Below, piece after piece: positions 18,879 through 27,741 of a stretch of DNA of 64,000 nt. Positions within the stretch are counted from its first letter, which is position 1; every line of letters starts with the position of its first letter. The notes under the pieces are model-generated. The model saw only the letters and a list, made by a program, of their open reading frames with translations, made no database searches and was not told the DNA's origin. The DNA lies in the NCBI RefSeq assembly GCF_004379255.2, contig NW_024598720.1, positions 186,001 to 250,000 on the forward strand, given 5' to 3'. The position numbers were made by a program, and so were the translations under genes. The DNA is from Salvia splendens (taxonomy: Eukaryota > Streptophyta > Magnoliopsida > Lamiales > Lamiaceae).

Positions 18879-21217
18879 TAACAGGAAGGGTGCGTACCCA
18901 AAGAGGCTGAAGGCCCTCCTTGGTAGTCAGTGCGGTGTTGCTCTTTGTTCGGGGCGACCTCCTCGGCATCGTCGGCCGAACTGTTGCCTCCTAACCTCTC
19001 GACCCCCATGTGCAACTCCATGGGGTCTTCGTCCGCATCCCCACAATTCTCAACATCAAATTCTCCGTTCGCCATGAGAGAGTAATATCGGTTAGTACTC
19101 ATGTGGTTCTTTGCCGAGAAGAACCCACGCCCCCTTGTCATGGCATGGCGCGCGCCTCCTCTCGGATTCCCTCGACGAGCTGGTGAGACCGAGCGCCTCG
19201 CATTAGGGGAGCCCCACTCCACGTCCATGTTCCCACGAGGTGATGGTGGTTCGGAGGTGGGATGCAATGGGTTCCCCCGGTTCGGTGGGGACTTCCCAAC
19301 CTCGGTCCCGGCCTTGAGCCCGGCATTTTGAGTTCCGGAGCTCGGTCCGCTCCCCAAAGCAGAGTCCGGCATTCTAGAGTCCGGTCTTGAGCCCGGCAAT
19401 TTCGAGTTCGGTCCCTCCCAGGAAGTACCACCGATATCCTCCCCATTTGTTTTGTTATTGTTTGGTCGGTCACCGGCCTTGCCTTGCTTCTTCCCATAAC
19501 GTTTCCATTCATTGGAGCTGGGGGCATTCTTCCCCGTATCTTGCTTCCCCTTCTCGGTTTGTCTCTCGGGTTGTGACTGTTTAGGCGGGCCGTTATGGTA
19601 GTTTCTCTTTGGCGGCCGTTCCTTCTTGCCCGTCGCATAGCACACCTCACTTGCATGGCCGACGTGTTTACATTCTTGACAATATGATGGTATCTTGTCC
19701 CATCGGACCCGCTGCACTGTTTCTCGCCCACCAAGGTCAAGGATTATCTCTTCGGTAGGCGGTTTTGTGATGTCTATCTCGACGCAAATTCGGGCAAATG
19801 AAAGCCGAGTCTTGTTTGCCGTGGCTCGATCAATCTGTATTGGAGTGCCGAGAAGCTTGCCGATGGCGAATAAGGCGGATTGGTCGAAAAGATGAATGGG
19901 GAGGCCAATTAGGTTGCACCAAATTGCCGCAATGGGGGACTCGCAGTATGCATCAAAGTCCGGGGACCATTTGAAGACCCTCATCGGGTGACGGTCAATG
20001 AGCCATACGGGCGTACCCCTTGGGCCTCCAAGGATTCGGGCATAGTCCGCCAAGTCCTCGCATTGAATGAGAATATGTTTAGCATTAATGTACTTCCAAC
20101 TGAATCCACACAGGAGTTTAATATTATCGAGAGTCTTTTGGATTTGCAGTCCGGTAGGGATAGAGTGAGAGAACTTACCCACAATGGCGTGTCCCATGCT
20201 CTCAGCAAGCTTTTGAGTTTCCGCTCCGGAGAAGTAGATGGCCGGGATGCCATCGGACACTGAAGCGAATCCAATGTTCTGAAGCTTATCCGGCTCAAAG
20301 GCTTGAGGGCCGTTAGGGTCAGTCGAGCCTTTAAGCATGTCCGCCATCGTTTTCGGCCGGCCGGGGTGGCTTGAGGTGCCATCACCCCCGCCATGTAGCG
20401 TGTTACTCGCCGAGCCCGACGGAGTACCCTTAAGCAAGTCCGCCATCGATTTCGGCCACGCCGAGGTCCCCGGGGTAGCTTCTACCCCCCCATGTTGAGT
20501 AACTTCATTTGGCCCTTGTGTTGCGGCATTCGCCGAGGGCTTAGATGTATTTCCTTTTCTCTTCGGGTTGTTGTGTTCGGCTTTTCCATTCTCGGTGTGG
20601 GTCTTCTCGGCACCATCGTTTTCGTTGTGTACCCTTCTCCGCTTTTCCATTCTCGGCAGTTCGGCTTTTCCTTTCTCGGTGTAGGCCTTCTCGGCCTCTT
20701 CATTCTCGGTGTGGATCTTCTCGGCATCATCCATTGGCGTGTCGTTGGGTGTTGGTGTTTCTCTTGTCAATACGCCCATCTCGGCACTAGGCGTGGCCTT
20801 GTTCGTTGTCTCGATAATAAGCTTTTCTCGGTTGGCGTTAGGGTTCGCCTTAGGTCGCGGCTGGCCGAGCTCCACACAATAATGTTCCGGGCTGGCCTCA
20901 AACGTAGCTCGGATCTTGCTAGTTCGTCCTCGTTCGAGAGGGGGGAAGTCCTCAAGAGATGCCCCACTCCCATTCCAAGGTGTGTGTGTGACACTTTGCA
21001 TGCATCCCGAAGAGTTTTGGGGAAACTCCGGTGGTTTGTGACTGGCCGTCGGTAGGTTTCCGGCACGGAGAGGCTGCGCCGCCGCTGCATCGAGCGTTTC
21101 CACCGAGTCCAACGCTGCAAGATGAAGGATCTCATCTAGTTTTGGGTTCCTTGGTGGGGATCCAAACGATGCAACTCGTGCCATGTTAGAGGGGAAAGGG
21201 GGGGGGGGCACTTTCAA
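18878..21217 (-). CDS. LINE ORF1 protein, main frame (DUF4283-like and CCHC knuckle), FL2
   Basis: Open for 779 codons; the first codons lie over the C11 tract (G11 on plus, 21198-21208), and the first ATG in this frame is just after it (MARVASFGSPP, ~21184). DUF4283-like domain ~340-480 (VGKFSHSIPTGLQIQKTL, SWKYINAKHILIQ, HPMRVFKW, AIWCNLIGLPIH, FARICVEIDI). Knuckle YCQECKHVGHASEVC near 516. A Pro/Gly/Arg-rich tail ends in MSTNRYYSLMANGEFD and an acidic end. It is likely the RNA-binding nucleoprotein that packages the LINE RNA. The natural N-terminus lies in the other frame at 21186-21998, so this is either a frameshifted ORF1 or one expressed by slippage. Confidence 0.87.
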   Translation of the reverse strand: MKVPPPPFPSNMARVASFGSPPRNPKLDEILHLAALDSVETLDAAAAQPLRAGNLPTASHKPPEFPQNSSGCMQSVTHTPWNGSGASLEDFPPLERGRTSKIRATFEASPEHYCVELGQPRPKANPNANREKLIIETTNKATPSAEMGVLTRETPTPNDTPMDDAEKIHTENEEAEKAYTEKGKAELPRMEKRRRVHNENDGAEKTHTENGKAEHNNPKRKGNTSKPSANAATQGPNEVTQHGGVEATPGTSAWPKSMADLLKGTPSGSASNTLHGGGDGTSSHPGRPKTMADMLKGSTDPNGPQAFEPDKLQNIGFASVSDGIPAIYFSGAETQKLAESMGHAIVGKFSHSIPTGLQIQKTLDNIKLLCGFSWKYINAKHILIQCEDLADYARILGGPRGTPVWLIDRHPMRVFKWSPDFDAYCESPIAAIWCNLIGLPIHLFDQSALFAIGKLLGTPIQIDRATANKTRLSFARICVEIDITKPPTEEIILDLGGRETVQRVRWDKIPSYCQECKHVGHASEVCYATGKKERPPKRNYHNGPPKQSQPERQTEKGKQDTGKNAPSSNEWKRYGKKQGKAGDRPNNNKTNGEDIGGTSWEGPNSKLPGSRPDSRMPDSALGSGPSSGTQNAGLKAGTEVGKSPPNRGNPLHPTSEPPSPRGNMDVEWGSPNARRSVSPARRGNPRGGARHAMTRGRGFFSAKNHMSTNRYYSLMANGEFDVENCGDADEDPMELHMGVERLGGNSSADDAEEVAPNKEQHRTDYQGGPSASLGTHPSC
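20575..20737 (-). repeat. Degenerate tandem repeat in ORF1 (FL2)
   Basis: Counterpart of the array at 12718-12880: AEKIHTENEE, AEKAYTEKGK, AEKTHTENGK variants. Units differ between FL1 and FL2 by a few substitutions. Confidence 0.75.
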
Positions 21218-21998
21218 GGGGGGCTTTTGTACTTGCTATCATTTTAGGCAAGTTTGCTTTTGTACCTGATGGCTTAGGTAGGAAAGGTGGATTAGTGCTT
21301 TCAAAGTCAACTTTTGTCCCAGCCTCCAGATTAGGTAGGTTTGCATTTCCACTTTCCAATGGGGCAAGGACAGCACATGGGGCAGCTTGTGCTTCACGTG
21401 ACCTAGCAAGTCTTGGCTGGGGATTGTGGAGGGAGGGGACTTCACCGGAAACGGTCATAAGCTCGACGGCGGGAGCAGCAGTTTCCGGCGAGCCGCCTCC
21501 TTCCGGCACGGTTCTACCGTTGAGGGCATCGAACTCTTCTTCACATTCATTCCAATGCTCCACTTCCTCTTCCTTCTTATGAGGCAAATCGGGGTCCTCC
21601 AACCTGAAAGAGACCCCCAAGTCGAGGGACAGAGTCGCCGGGAACAGGGATCCTTTGCATTTGGAACTACCGGCCGAATGTCCTTCCTCCTCACCGAAGT
21701 CTATCTTCTTCCTTAGTTGCTTGTCCTCGGGCATCGGAGACGGGACAAATCTCTTACGACCATTGCCTTTGGTAGGAGGCGCCGGCGTACTTTTCCGGGC
21801 TTTGAGCTTTGCTTTAGCCATTTTTAGTTCCATGGATTTGGTCGGACGTTGAAGGGAAGCGGCCTCACCAGCTCGGAAGACCATTTGCTGATCGGAGAGG
21901 ACCCGAGCTTCCTCATCCCCGGGAACAATGTCAGGCAAATCATCCGGATTTAGGGCCGGAGTGTCTCTCTTTTCGTCGGGGTCCGGCGGTTGCCCCAT
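21186..21998 (-). pseudogene. LINE ORF1 N-terminal part, FL2 (ends at the C11 tract)
   Basis: Likely start ATG at 21998 (MGQPPDPDEKRD). The frame is open further upstream, but the homologues in L, K and N support this start. It contains the conserved block RKSTPAPPTKGNGRKRFVPSP followed by LRKKIDFGEEE, then acidic and repeat-like text (KANLPKM, KVDFEST). It overlaps the main ORF1 frame by ~31 nt at the C11 tract and stops at 21186. Ten instead of eleven C would fuse the two parts into one protein of roughly 1040 residues. The same C11 is in FL1. Confidence 0.8.
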
Positions 21999-22294
21999 TG
22001 TTTCGGCCAGCCGGGCGGCCTCCGGCAAGGTATAGCCAAGACGTGGAGTAGAGGTTGACGGGAGCCGCGAGCCAAGGAGGATGATGAAAGGGGTGGTAAC
22101 CGCCAAGGAGGATGATGAAAGGTGATGAACCGTTGGACGAGGGGTGGTGGCTGGGGTCGGCGAATGTCGTCGGGTGGGGAGGTGGTGGTGGGAGATTGGC
22201 GGCGGAGATCAAAGGAGGTACAATAGGGTGGAGTATTTTAGAGAGAAGGAGGAGCTTCTCTCACTAAGTGGTTTTTATCAAATTCTCTCACTAA

Positions 22295-22343
22295 GCAGGT
22301 CATTAGAATTTGATTTCATTAGAATCAAATTCTAATGACCTGC
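22295..22343. repeat. Perfect 20-bp inverted repeat at the FL2 5' junction
   Basis: Arms 22295-22314 and 22324-22343 are exact reverse complements, separated by the 9-nt loop ttcattaga. The right arm enters the target duplication (taatgacctgc). Just before it a 13-nt text (ttctctcactaag) is present twice (22256-22268 and 22283-22295). This looks like fold-back synthesis at the 5' end of the insertion. Confidence 0.85.
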
Positions 22344-22348
22344 CATAT

Positions 22349-23093
22349 CACATTACTCGCCTTAAATTAAGTTCCATGATGGCGGCTTCTATTTCTTTCG
22401 GCCCACAAGAACCAGAATATGAGATATGGCAAGGCTCTACTAAGGTGCTTCCTTCCCGGTTGCTGCAATCTGGTCGCCCACACTTCGATTCTTGATGGGA
22501 TGGTATCATTCAGCCCGATAGGAGGGGAATTTCCTTCAAACCACCCATCAAATTCCCTCCACACCCCTATCGCCCCATCCCCTTGTATAAAAAGGTGTTG
22601 AAGAGACTCGGTATCTGGTCGTCGGGGGCAGCATTGGCATTTAGATGCAAGCTCAATTTTCCGCCATTGTAGCTTTGAGTCAACGGGGATCCGGTTGGAT
22701 AGAAGTCTCTAAGTAAAGATAGCAATAGTGGTCGTAACGCCGGCCTGCCACAGGTCCTCAAGTGCCTGTACAATGGGCCTAGACGATCTGATCGTGTTCC
22801 AAGTCGAGGCAAGCGTAAATTCACCTCTCCGTGATAGCGTCCATCTTGGGACATCCGACTCCCCCGGTAAGATCGGGAATGTACAGATTCAGTCAATGAT
22901 ATGCTGTGGGAGTCCCACTTGATCACCGAGCACCTGTAGTTTGGCACTATCCCAGGTACCATATGTGAGCAACTCCGAAACAAGCATCTCTGGTCTACCC
23001 CGTTCATCGAGACATCTGAGGGGTTCATACCCAAGCCAAATGTCATCCCAGAAATATATATTTCTCTGCCCAACGAGCCAACGAATATGTGGA
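22349..23093 (-). pseudogene. Element H ORF2, middle segment (zinc-finger region)
   Basis: Continuation of element H beyond FL2. It reads NPHIRWLVGQRNIYFWDDIWLG at the 23093 side, through the region before the zinc finger, a cysteine cluster like CQCCP, then WREFDGWFEGNSP, RIEVWATRLQQPGRKHLSRALPYLIFWFLWAERNRSRHHG, and joins the RNase H part at 3301-3958. There are several frame breaks (around 22565, 22710 and 22890). It is interrupted at 23093 by the A-tail of D. The RT and ORF1 that should lie upstream are not next to it. Confidence 0.8.
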
Positions 23094-25497
23094 TTTTTTT
23101 TTTTTAACACACCCCAATGGGCGGAGGGTTGAGGCGGACCCACACCTGTGCATTACCAAAACCATTGGTTATAAACAAACATACACTGAGTCGCCCAAAA
23201 GTGACGACTCGCCAAGGCATGACAAATTAGAGTACAACGAGGGCCTCCCTAACAACTAGAGGTGGTCATCTATATACTCTCAAAATCCAATTACCATTTG
23301 ATACAACCTTTGTATCCCCAACACTTCCGTCCATCACCTAGCTAAGGTCCGCAATAGGGATACCTCCGCTAGGTACATGCCCTCCTGGATCAAGGTCCTC
23401 GATGTGGCCCTCTATCTCCCGGTTGGGGCGCCCACATGCGACACTCATGGAGCTAAAGCTCGCGTCATTCAAACCCGATGGGACACTCCCAAATGTCACC
23501 GTAGCAACATTCTCCTTCAAATGCCAATCATCAACGTGTGGAGCCTTGGTGTGCATATCGCCCTCATGCACTTTTCCTTTCCTCTTCCTTGACACCAATT
23601 GGAAGCCATCCTCATCCACACTTGGGTGACTCCTACTAGCCACTCTTGACTTCGACGATCCCGCACCCAATGTACCCTCGATGTACTCCGTGTGGTTGTT
23701 ACAATCTTTGGGCTTCTCCAACTGTCCAATGGACGATGGAGTTCCGGGCCGAGCATTCGCCTTTGGGCGCCACTCACGGTGGATGATCTTGGCGGCATGG
23801 CTTGAGAGGTTCTCCTTGTATGGTGCTCGGCGACCCTTGTCTCTACCCCGAGACTTCCTTCCCGCTGCATGGCAATCCTCTTTCTCATGCCCAACATGTT
23901 TACAATTATCACAAAACAATGGAATACGGTCCCATGCCACTTTGTACCTCGAGTCTTTGCCTCGGATATTAAGGATGATCTCTTCCGTCGGGGGAGTAGA
24001 GATGTTAATCTCTACGCAAATCCTCGCGAAGGAGAGTCGACTTTGATGTATTGTGGCATGATCGGCTTGTAGTGGCTTGCCAAGGAGCTTACCGATTGCC
24101 AAGAGGGCCGATTCCTCATAGAGATGAGCCGGTATACCCAATATGTTACACCACACGGCAACAATTGGCGACTGAAAGAACGTGTCAAAATCCGGCGCCC
24201 ACTTGAACACCCTCATCGAATGGCTATCAACATACCAATTCGGACTCCCATTAGGGCCATTTAGCACCTTAGCATAATCGGCCACCTCTTGAAATTGGAG
24301 TAAAATATGCTTAGCATTCAAGTATTTCCATGTGAATGCTCCAACTAGCCCCATGCCACTAAGGCTTTTTTGAATTTGGGTTGTGGACGGGAGTGAATGG
24401 AGAACTTCCCGACAATAGCTAACCCTAGCTTCTCCGAAAGAAAATCCGTTTCAAAATCAGAAAAGGAGAACGATGGCGTACCTTCATAAGAGCCGGCTGT
24501 CCCCAAAGGCGTGGTCTTGCCGTCGTCCAAGGGGATTGGCTCGGGTTTTCGATTTGGGGCCGATGAACTCTCCACGGCCCCGGTCCCCCGGCGGTTGGAG
24601 TGATTCATTGCCGCCTTCCACACATTCGCCGGCGGTGCCAGCTTTTCCAGCGACGGCTCCGGCGGTTGTGCCACGGGGGCACGGTCTTCCATGCGTGCAT
24701 CAGCCTCAAGGTGGAGGAAAGTAGCACATGGTGTTGCTTGTGAGTACAACTTGTCATTTTCCCCATTTGGAGCAACACCTTCTTCCCCATGCAAAGTGGT
24801 CTTTGTTTCTACCTCTTTTTGCAAGTCACATGATTCCAACACATCACATGCCACCCCATCATCTAGCCTAGGACCCATGTGATGCATTGTACTTGCACCG
24901 GTTGGGTGTTGGTCCAGCTCACTCCGGCTCGCCGGCGCCGGTGAAATTCCGGCCACCTCCTCGGAGTTGGGCATCTCCATTGCAATCTTGGGAGGGCCCT
25001 TCATTTGCCATTTGAGCTAACGAGCTCAACATCTCACCAATATGGGCTTGCCTAAGTTCCGGCGATCCCCTCCCTTCACCATGTGCCTCAGCGGCTAGGT
25101 TCTCTACCATTTCAAATGCCATCTTCTTTTTGGCCCTACAAACATCCGATCCAAATTCTGATCCGGCACAAGCGAGGCCTCTTCGTGGCTTCTCCGGATG
25201 TGGCGTACCTGCCCGCTTTGTTTTGGGTCTTGCAATCGAGTGGAAGTTCCATTCCGTCAAAGAGAGGGGTTGCGTTGTGGAGCTAACCGCCATGATATCT
25301 CCCTCCGGTAGCTCACCACCGGATTTCACCATGGGATCAGGTGCAAGCACATGTCACCTCCGGACGGACGAGAGAAACCTTGGCCGAGAGACCGCGCGTG
25401 TCCCTCGGCTGCCCCGTCGGCGGGGAAGACGCCTAGTTACCGTCGACGTCGAGGAGTTTAGAGAGAGAAGTTAGAGAGAAGGGAGAGCTTTTTTTGA
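23094..25497 (-). mobile_element. ORF1-only LINE, copy D (inverted partner of E)
   Basis: Minus strand. A-tail 23094-23105, terminal hairpin (CGCCC/GGGTG arms), 3' UTR with the CACTTTTGGG-loop hairpin (23188-23209), ORF1 23338-25332, leader to ~25497 (CTCAAAAAAAGCTCTCCC on minus). It is almost identical to E (29826-32265), including a shared frameshift, but in opposite orientation. Its 5' flank carries a 15-bp text (25518-25532) whose partner lies after E's 3' tail, not after D's. D and E have therefore exchanged flanks (see findings). Confidence 0.9.
23338..25332 (-). pseudogene. ORF1 of ORF1-only LINE, copy D
   Basis: Start MVKSGGELPEGD at 25332. Frame breaks: loss of two bases at ~25000 and a one-base deletion in VGKFS at ~24395 (shared with E). 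The remaining parts are open: N-terminal low-complexity region, DUF4283-like domain (FTWKYLNAKHILLQF, HSMRVFKWAPDFDTFFQSP, AVWCNILGIPAH), knuckle FCDNCKHVGHEKEDC, RKRKGKVHEGD, private C-terminus ending GIPIADLS. Sharing the VGKFS deletion with E means both descend from one defective source or were homogenised, so mobilisation may have been in trans. Confidence 0.87.
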
Positions 25498-25517
25498 GGA
25501 ATTTATCCCAATTTTTG

Positions 25518-25532
25518 AACAAATATATGCTT
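25518..25532. repeat. Target-site duplication (K ORF1), copy left inverted by rearrangement
   Basis: aacaaatatatgctt here is the reverse complement of aagcatatatttgtt at 32266-32280. It sits 20 bp beyond the 5' end of D, with filler (25498-25517) between. It belongs to the K ORF1 codons for AKHIFV. Confidence 0.88.
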
Positions 25533-27038
25533 AGCATTAATATATTTCCATGTAAAACCTCTATTGAATTTGATATTATCTAATGCCTTTTGTATTTGGT
25601 ATGAAGTGGGTATAGAGTGGGAGAACTTACCCACAATGGCGTGCCCAATGCTCGAGGCTAGCTTTTGGACTTCCGCTCCGGAGAAGTAGATTGCCGGAAT
25701 GCCATTGGAAGTAGTCGCAAAGCCAATATTTGGGATGTTATCCGGCTCAAACACTTTCGGCCCTTCGATGTTCGGCGACATCCGAACCATATCCGCCATG
25801 CTCTTGGGTGCGCTTGTGTTCCGCGCACCATCTTCATTTCCTTCGGGTCGGGAGTTTCTCAATGAGGCCTTGTGCCGCGTCGCCCAGGCGTTGCCTAGTA
25901 GTTCAGCTCCAACCAAGGCTTGCGGTCCACGGTGCTCGCACATATCGGCCATCGGCGTGTCATCCTTGGCCGGCCTCCTGTCCGCAACCGAGGCCATGTT
26001 CTCGGTCGTCTCGGTAGCCTTGTCGGGGGCCGAGGGCCCTGACGTAGCTCGATGTGGCGTGGCGTCCGGCTGTGGGGGTTGGCTCGGGAGTGGCCGACCA
26101 CTTTCGAAGGCGTCTCGGATTTTGCGGGTCCGGCCTCGTTCAAGGGGCGGGAAATCCTCGACCGATGGGCCATTTGCTACCGAGGGTGGTTCAGGGGTTG
26201 GTCCGGAGGTCCATGGTAGGGCGAGGTTCGGTCCGGCATTTTCGGCTAGGTCTGCCGGCCATTTGTCTCCGAGAAGGGGCTGCGCCACCATGGAGTCTAA
26301 CATCTCCGGCGTGTCAAGGGTGACAAGATGCAAGAGGAGGTTGGTAGGATTTGGTTGCACATGGCCTCCCAAGTCTAGTGCATCACGTGAGTCACCATTG
26401 TGGTAAGAGACCAAACCACTTTCCAAAAGTTCTTTTGTTCCCATATCCATTTCAAGAAGTTTGACTCTCTCTTCTTCCAACACTTCTTTTGCTTTTACAG
26501 CAACAAGTACAAGTGTATTGTCGTGACTTGGCTAGGTGACCGTTACCCTGTCGGCGACCGGCCCCTCTCCGGCTGTCCGGTCAGAATCTTGATCGGAAAA
26601 GTGCGAATTATTAGGAGAGGCTTCACATACCTTGATTGGCTTGTCCAAATCAAGCTCGTCAAAGAGGTCACGTTGCTCGCACGTCTTTGGCTGAATGGTA
26701 CCCTCGATTTCTCTGTTTGAAGTCGCCGGAAAAATTGCCCCTTTGCATTTGGGACTCTCAAGTGGGGCACCTTCCTCCTCTCCAAAATCTATCTTCTTCC
26801 GGAGTTGCTTGTCTTCGGGAAGTGGAGACGGGATGAATCTCTTTCGGCCGTTCTCTTTGGTTGGTGGTGCCGGGGTGCTCCTCCGTGACTTAAGTTTAGC
26901 TTTGGCCAGCTTCATTGCCGCCTTCTTAGATACGTGCTTCGGGGAAGAAGGCTCCACTGAGCAAAATGTCATGGCTTGGTCCGAGAGGGTTCGCATTTCA
27001 TCCGGCGGTGGAGGGTCGCTCGGCGGGCCGTCCGACAT
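25518..27038 (-). pseudogene. Element K ORF1, N-terminal half
   Basis: Starts MSDGPPSDPPPPDEM at 27038. It contains RRSTPAPPTKENGRKRFIPSP and LRKKIDFGEEE as in FL2. One nonsense codon (TAG, 26534-26532); after it the same frame continues (LESGLVSYHNGD, LERGRTRKIRDAFESG, NIGFATTSNGIPAIYFSG, VGKFSHSIPTSYQIQKAL, GFTWKYINAKHIF). Unlike FL1/FL2 the two parts of ORF1 lie in one frame, so a single long ORF1 (about 880 residues with its other half) is the ancestral state. Confidence 0.85.
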
Positions 27039-27181
27039 GGCTGAACCAATGAGGTTACCGTGGGAGGTGGAGCAAGGGTGGCGTTGTAACGAAGTGATGA
27101 TGGGGTGTGGTGGTGATGGTCGGCGTGGGAGCGACTTGGGCGGAGGAATAAGGCGTTGTAACCATTGGGGAGGTGGAATTG

Positions 27182-27211
27182 CTAGAGAGAAGGAGGAGCG
27201 TCTCTCTCTAG
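27182..27211 (-). other. 5'-terminal hairpin of LINE RNA (element K)
   Basis: On the minus strand CTAGAGAGA (first bases of the element) can pair with TCTCTCTAG, enclosing GACGCTCCTCCT. The same 9-bp hairpin begins N (42173-42202). L, C, F and G keep shorter or imperfect versions. Confidence 0.65.
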
Positions 27212-27253
27212 AATTCTTGTTAGAATAATTAATCGGCTGGTGAGCAGAGGGTG

Positions 27254-27507
27254 TTTGTCTTTGTGAGTTGAATTCTCTTTGTAGAGTGTTTCACTTGTTT
27301 GGAACTTATCAAGATACTTTGAGCAAGATCTAGTGGCGTTCAAGCACACCGAGGTTCTTGGCTGATCATATAGCCAACGGGTCGAGGTTTCCTAAGCTCT
27401 TGGAGTGGATCAAACCAGTTTCTCAATCAAGGGAGTCCGCTGCCAATCAAGGGGGTTCTTGGATCAATATATCCAACGGGTCCTTCGTCGTGTCACAATC
27501 TATATCA
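27254..27507 (+). repeat. Ty3/gypsy LTR, 3' part (R-U5), separated from its U3
   Basis: Ends in TATATCA directly before the primer-binding site. Its other end is at 40401-40905 (minus), where the LTR begins TGATATA on the minus strand; these two ends are inverse to each other as expected for an LTR. Element K had inserted in this LTR: tttgtctttgtga (27254-27266) is the reverse complement of tcacaaagacaaa at 40401-40413. 27213-27253 is filler between K and this duplication. Reassembled, the LTR would be about 745 bp. Confidence 0.75.
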
Positions 27508-27509
27508 TT

Positions 27510-27523
27510 TGGTATCACGAGCC
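27510..27523 (+). promoter_or_regulatory. LTR retrotransposon primer-binding site (tRNA-Met type)
   Basis: TGGTATCACGAGCC, a slight variant of the common TGGTATCAGAGCC, complementary to the 3' end of initiator tRNA-Met, two bases after the LTR end. Confidence 0.8.
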
Positions 27524-27741
27524 AACTGGTATTGATCTATCCTTAGCTTTATCTTACATTGTTTATCTTTCATATCCTTGAAAAAAAACTGAAAGAAAAA
27601 AAAAACCGAAAAAAATAAAATAAAAAACGAAATACATATTTCACCTCATATTTTCTTGACCATTTACTTTCATCCTTCATTCAAGGGCTGATGTTTGGTT
27701 GGTCGTTATTAGTTCTTGTTTGTTCTTGATTTGTTTTTTAT

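Larger units (their letters stand above)
14471..22268 (-). mobile_element. Nearly intact autonomous LINE FL2 (reference copy)
   Basis: Minus strand. A-tail 14471-14495, 3' UTR to 14717 with hairpins at 14571-14594 and 14607-14653, intact ORF2 (14718-18878), ORF1 in two overlapping frames (18878-21217 and 21186-21998), leader to ~22268. Apart from the C11 break in ORF1, no lesion was seen. The leader from ~22079 outward is unrelated to that of FL1 although the bodies are nearly identical. Target text taatgacctgccatat lies at 22333-22348 on the right; its full partner is left of FL1 at 3945-3960. Confidence 0.92.
25518..27212 (-). mobile_element. LINE element K, 5' half (displaced by inversion)
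   Basis: Minus strand: ORF1 N-terminal half (25518-27038), leader to 27212 whose outermost 30 bp form the 5' hairpin (arms 27182-27190 and 27203-27211, CTAGAGAGA/TCTCTCTAG). ORF1 breaks off exactly at the codons for NAKHIF, and the protein continues on the plus strand at 32266. The two pieces are the halves of one element, now in opposite orientations. Confidence 0.88.
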
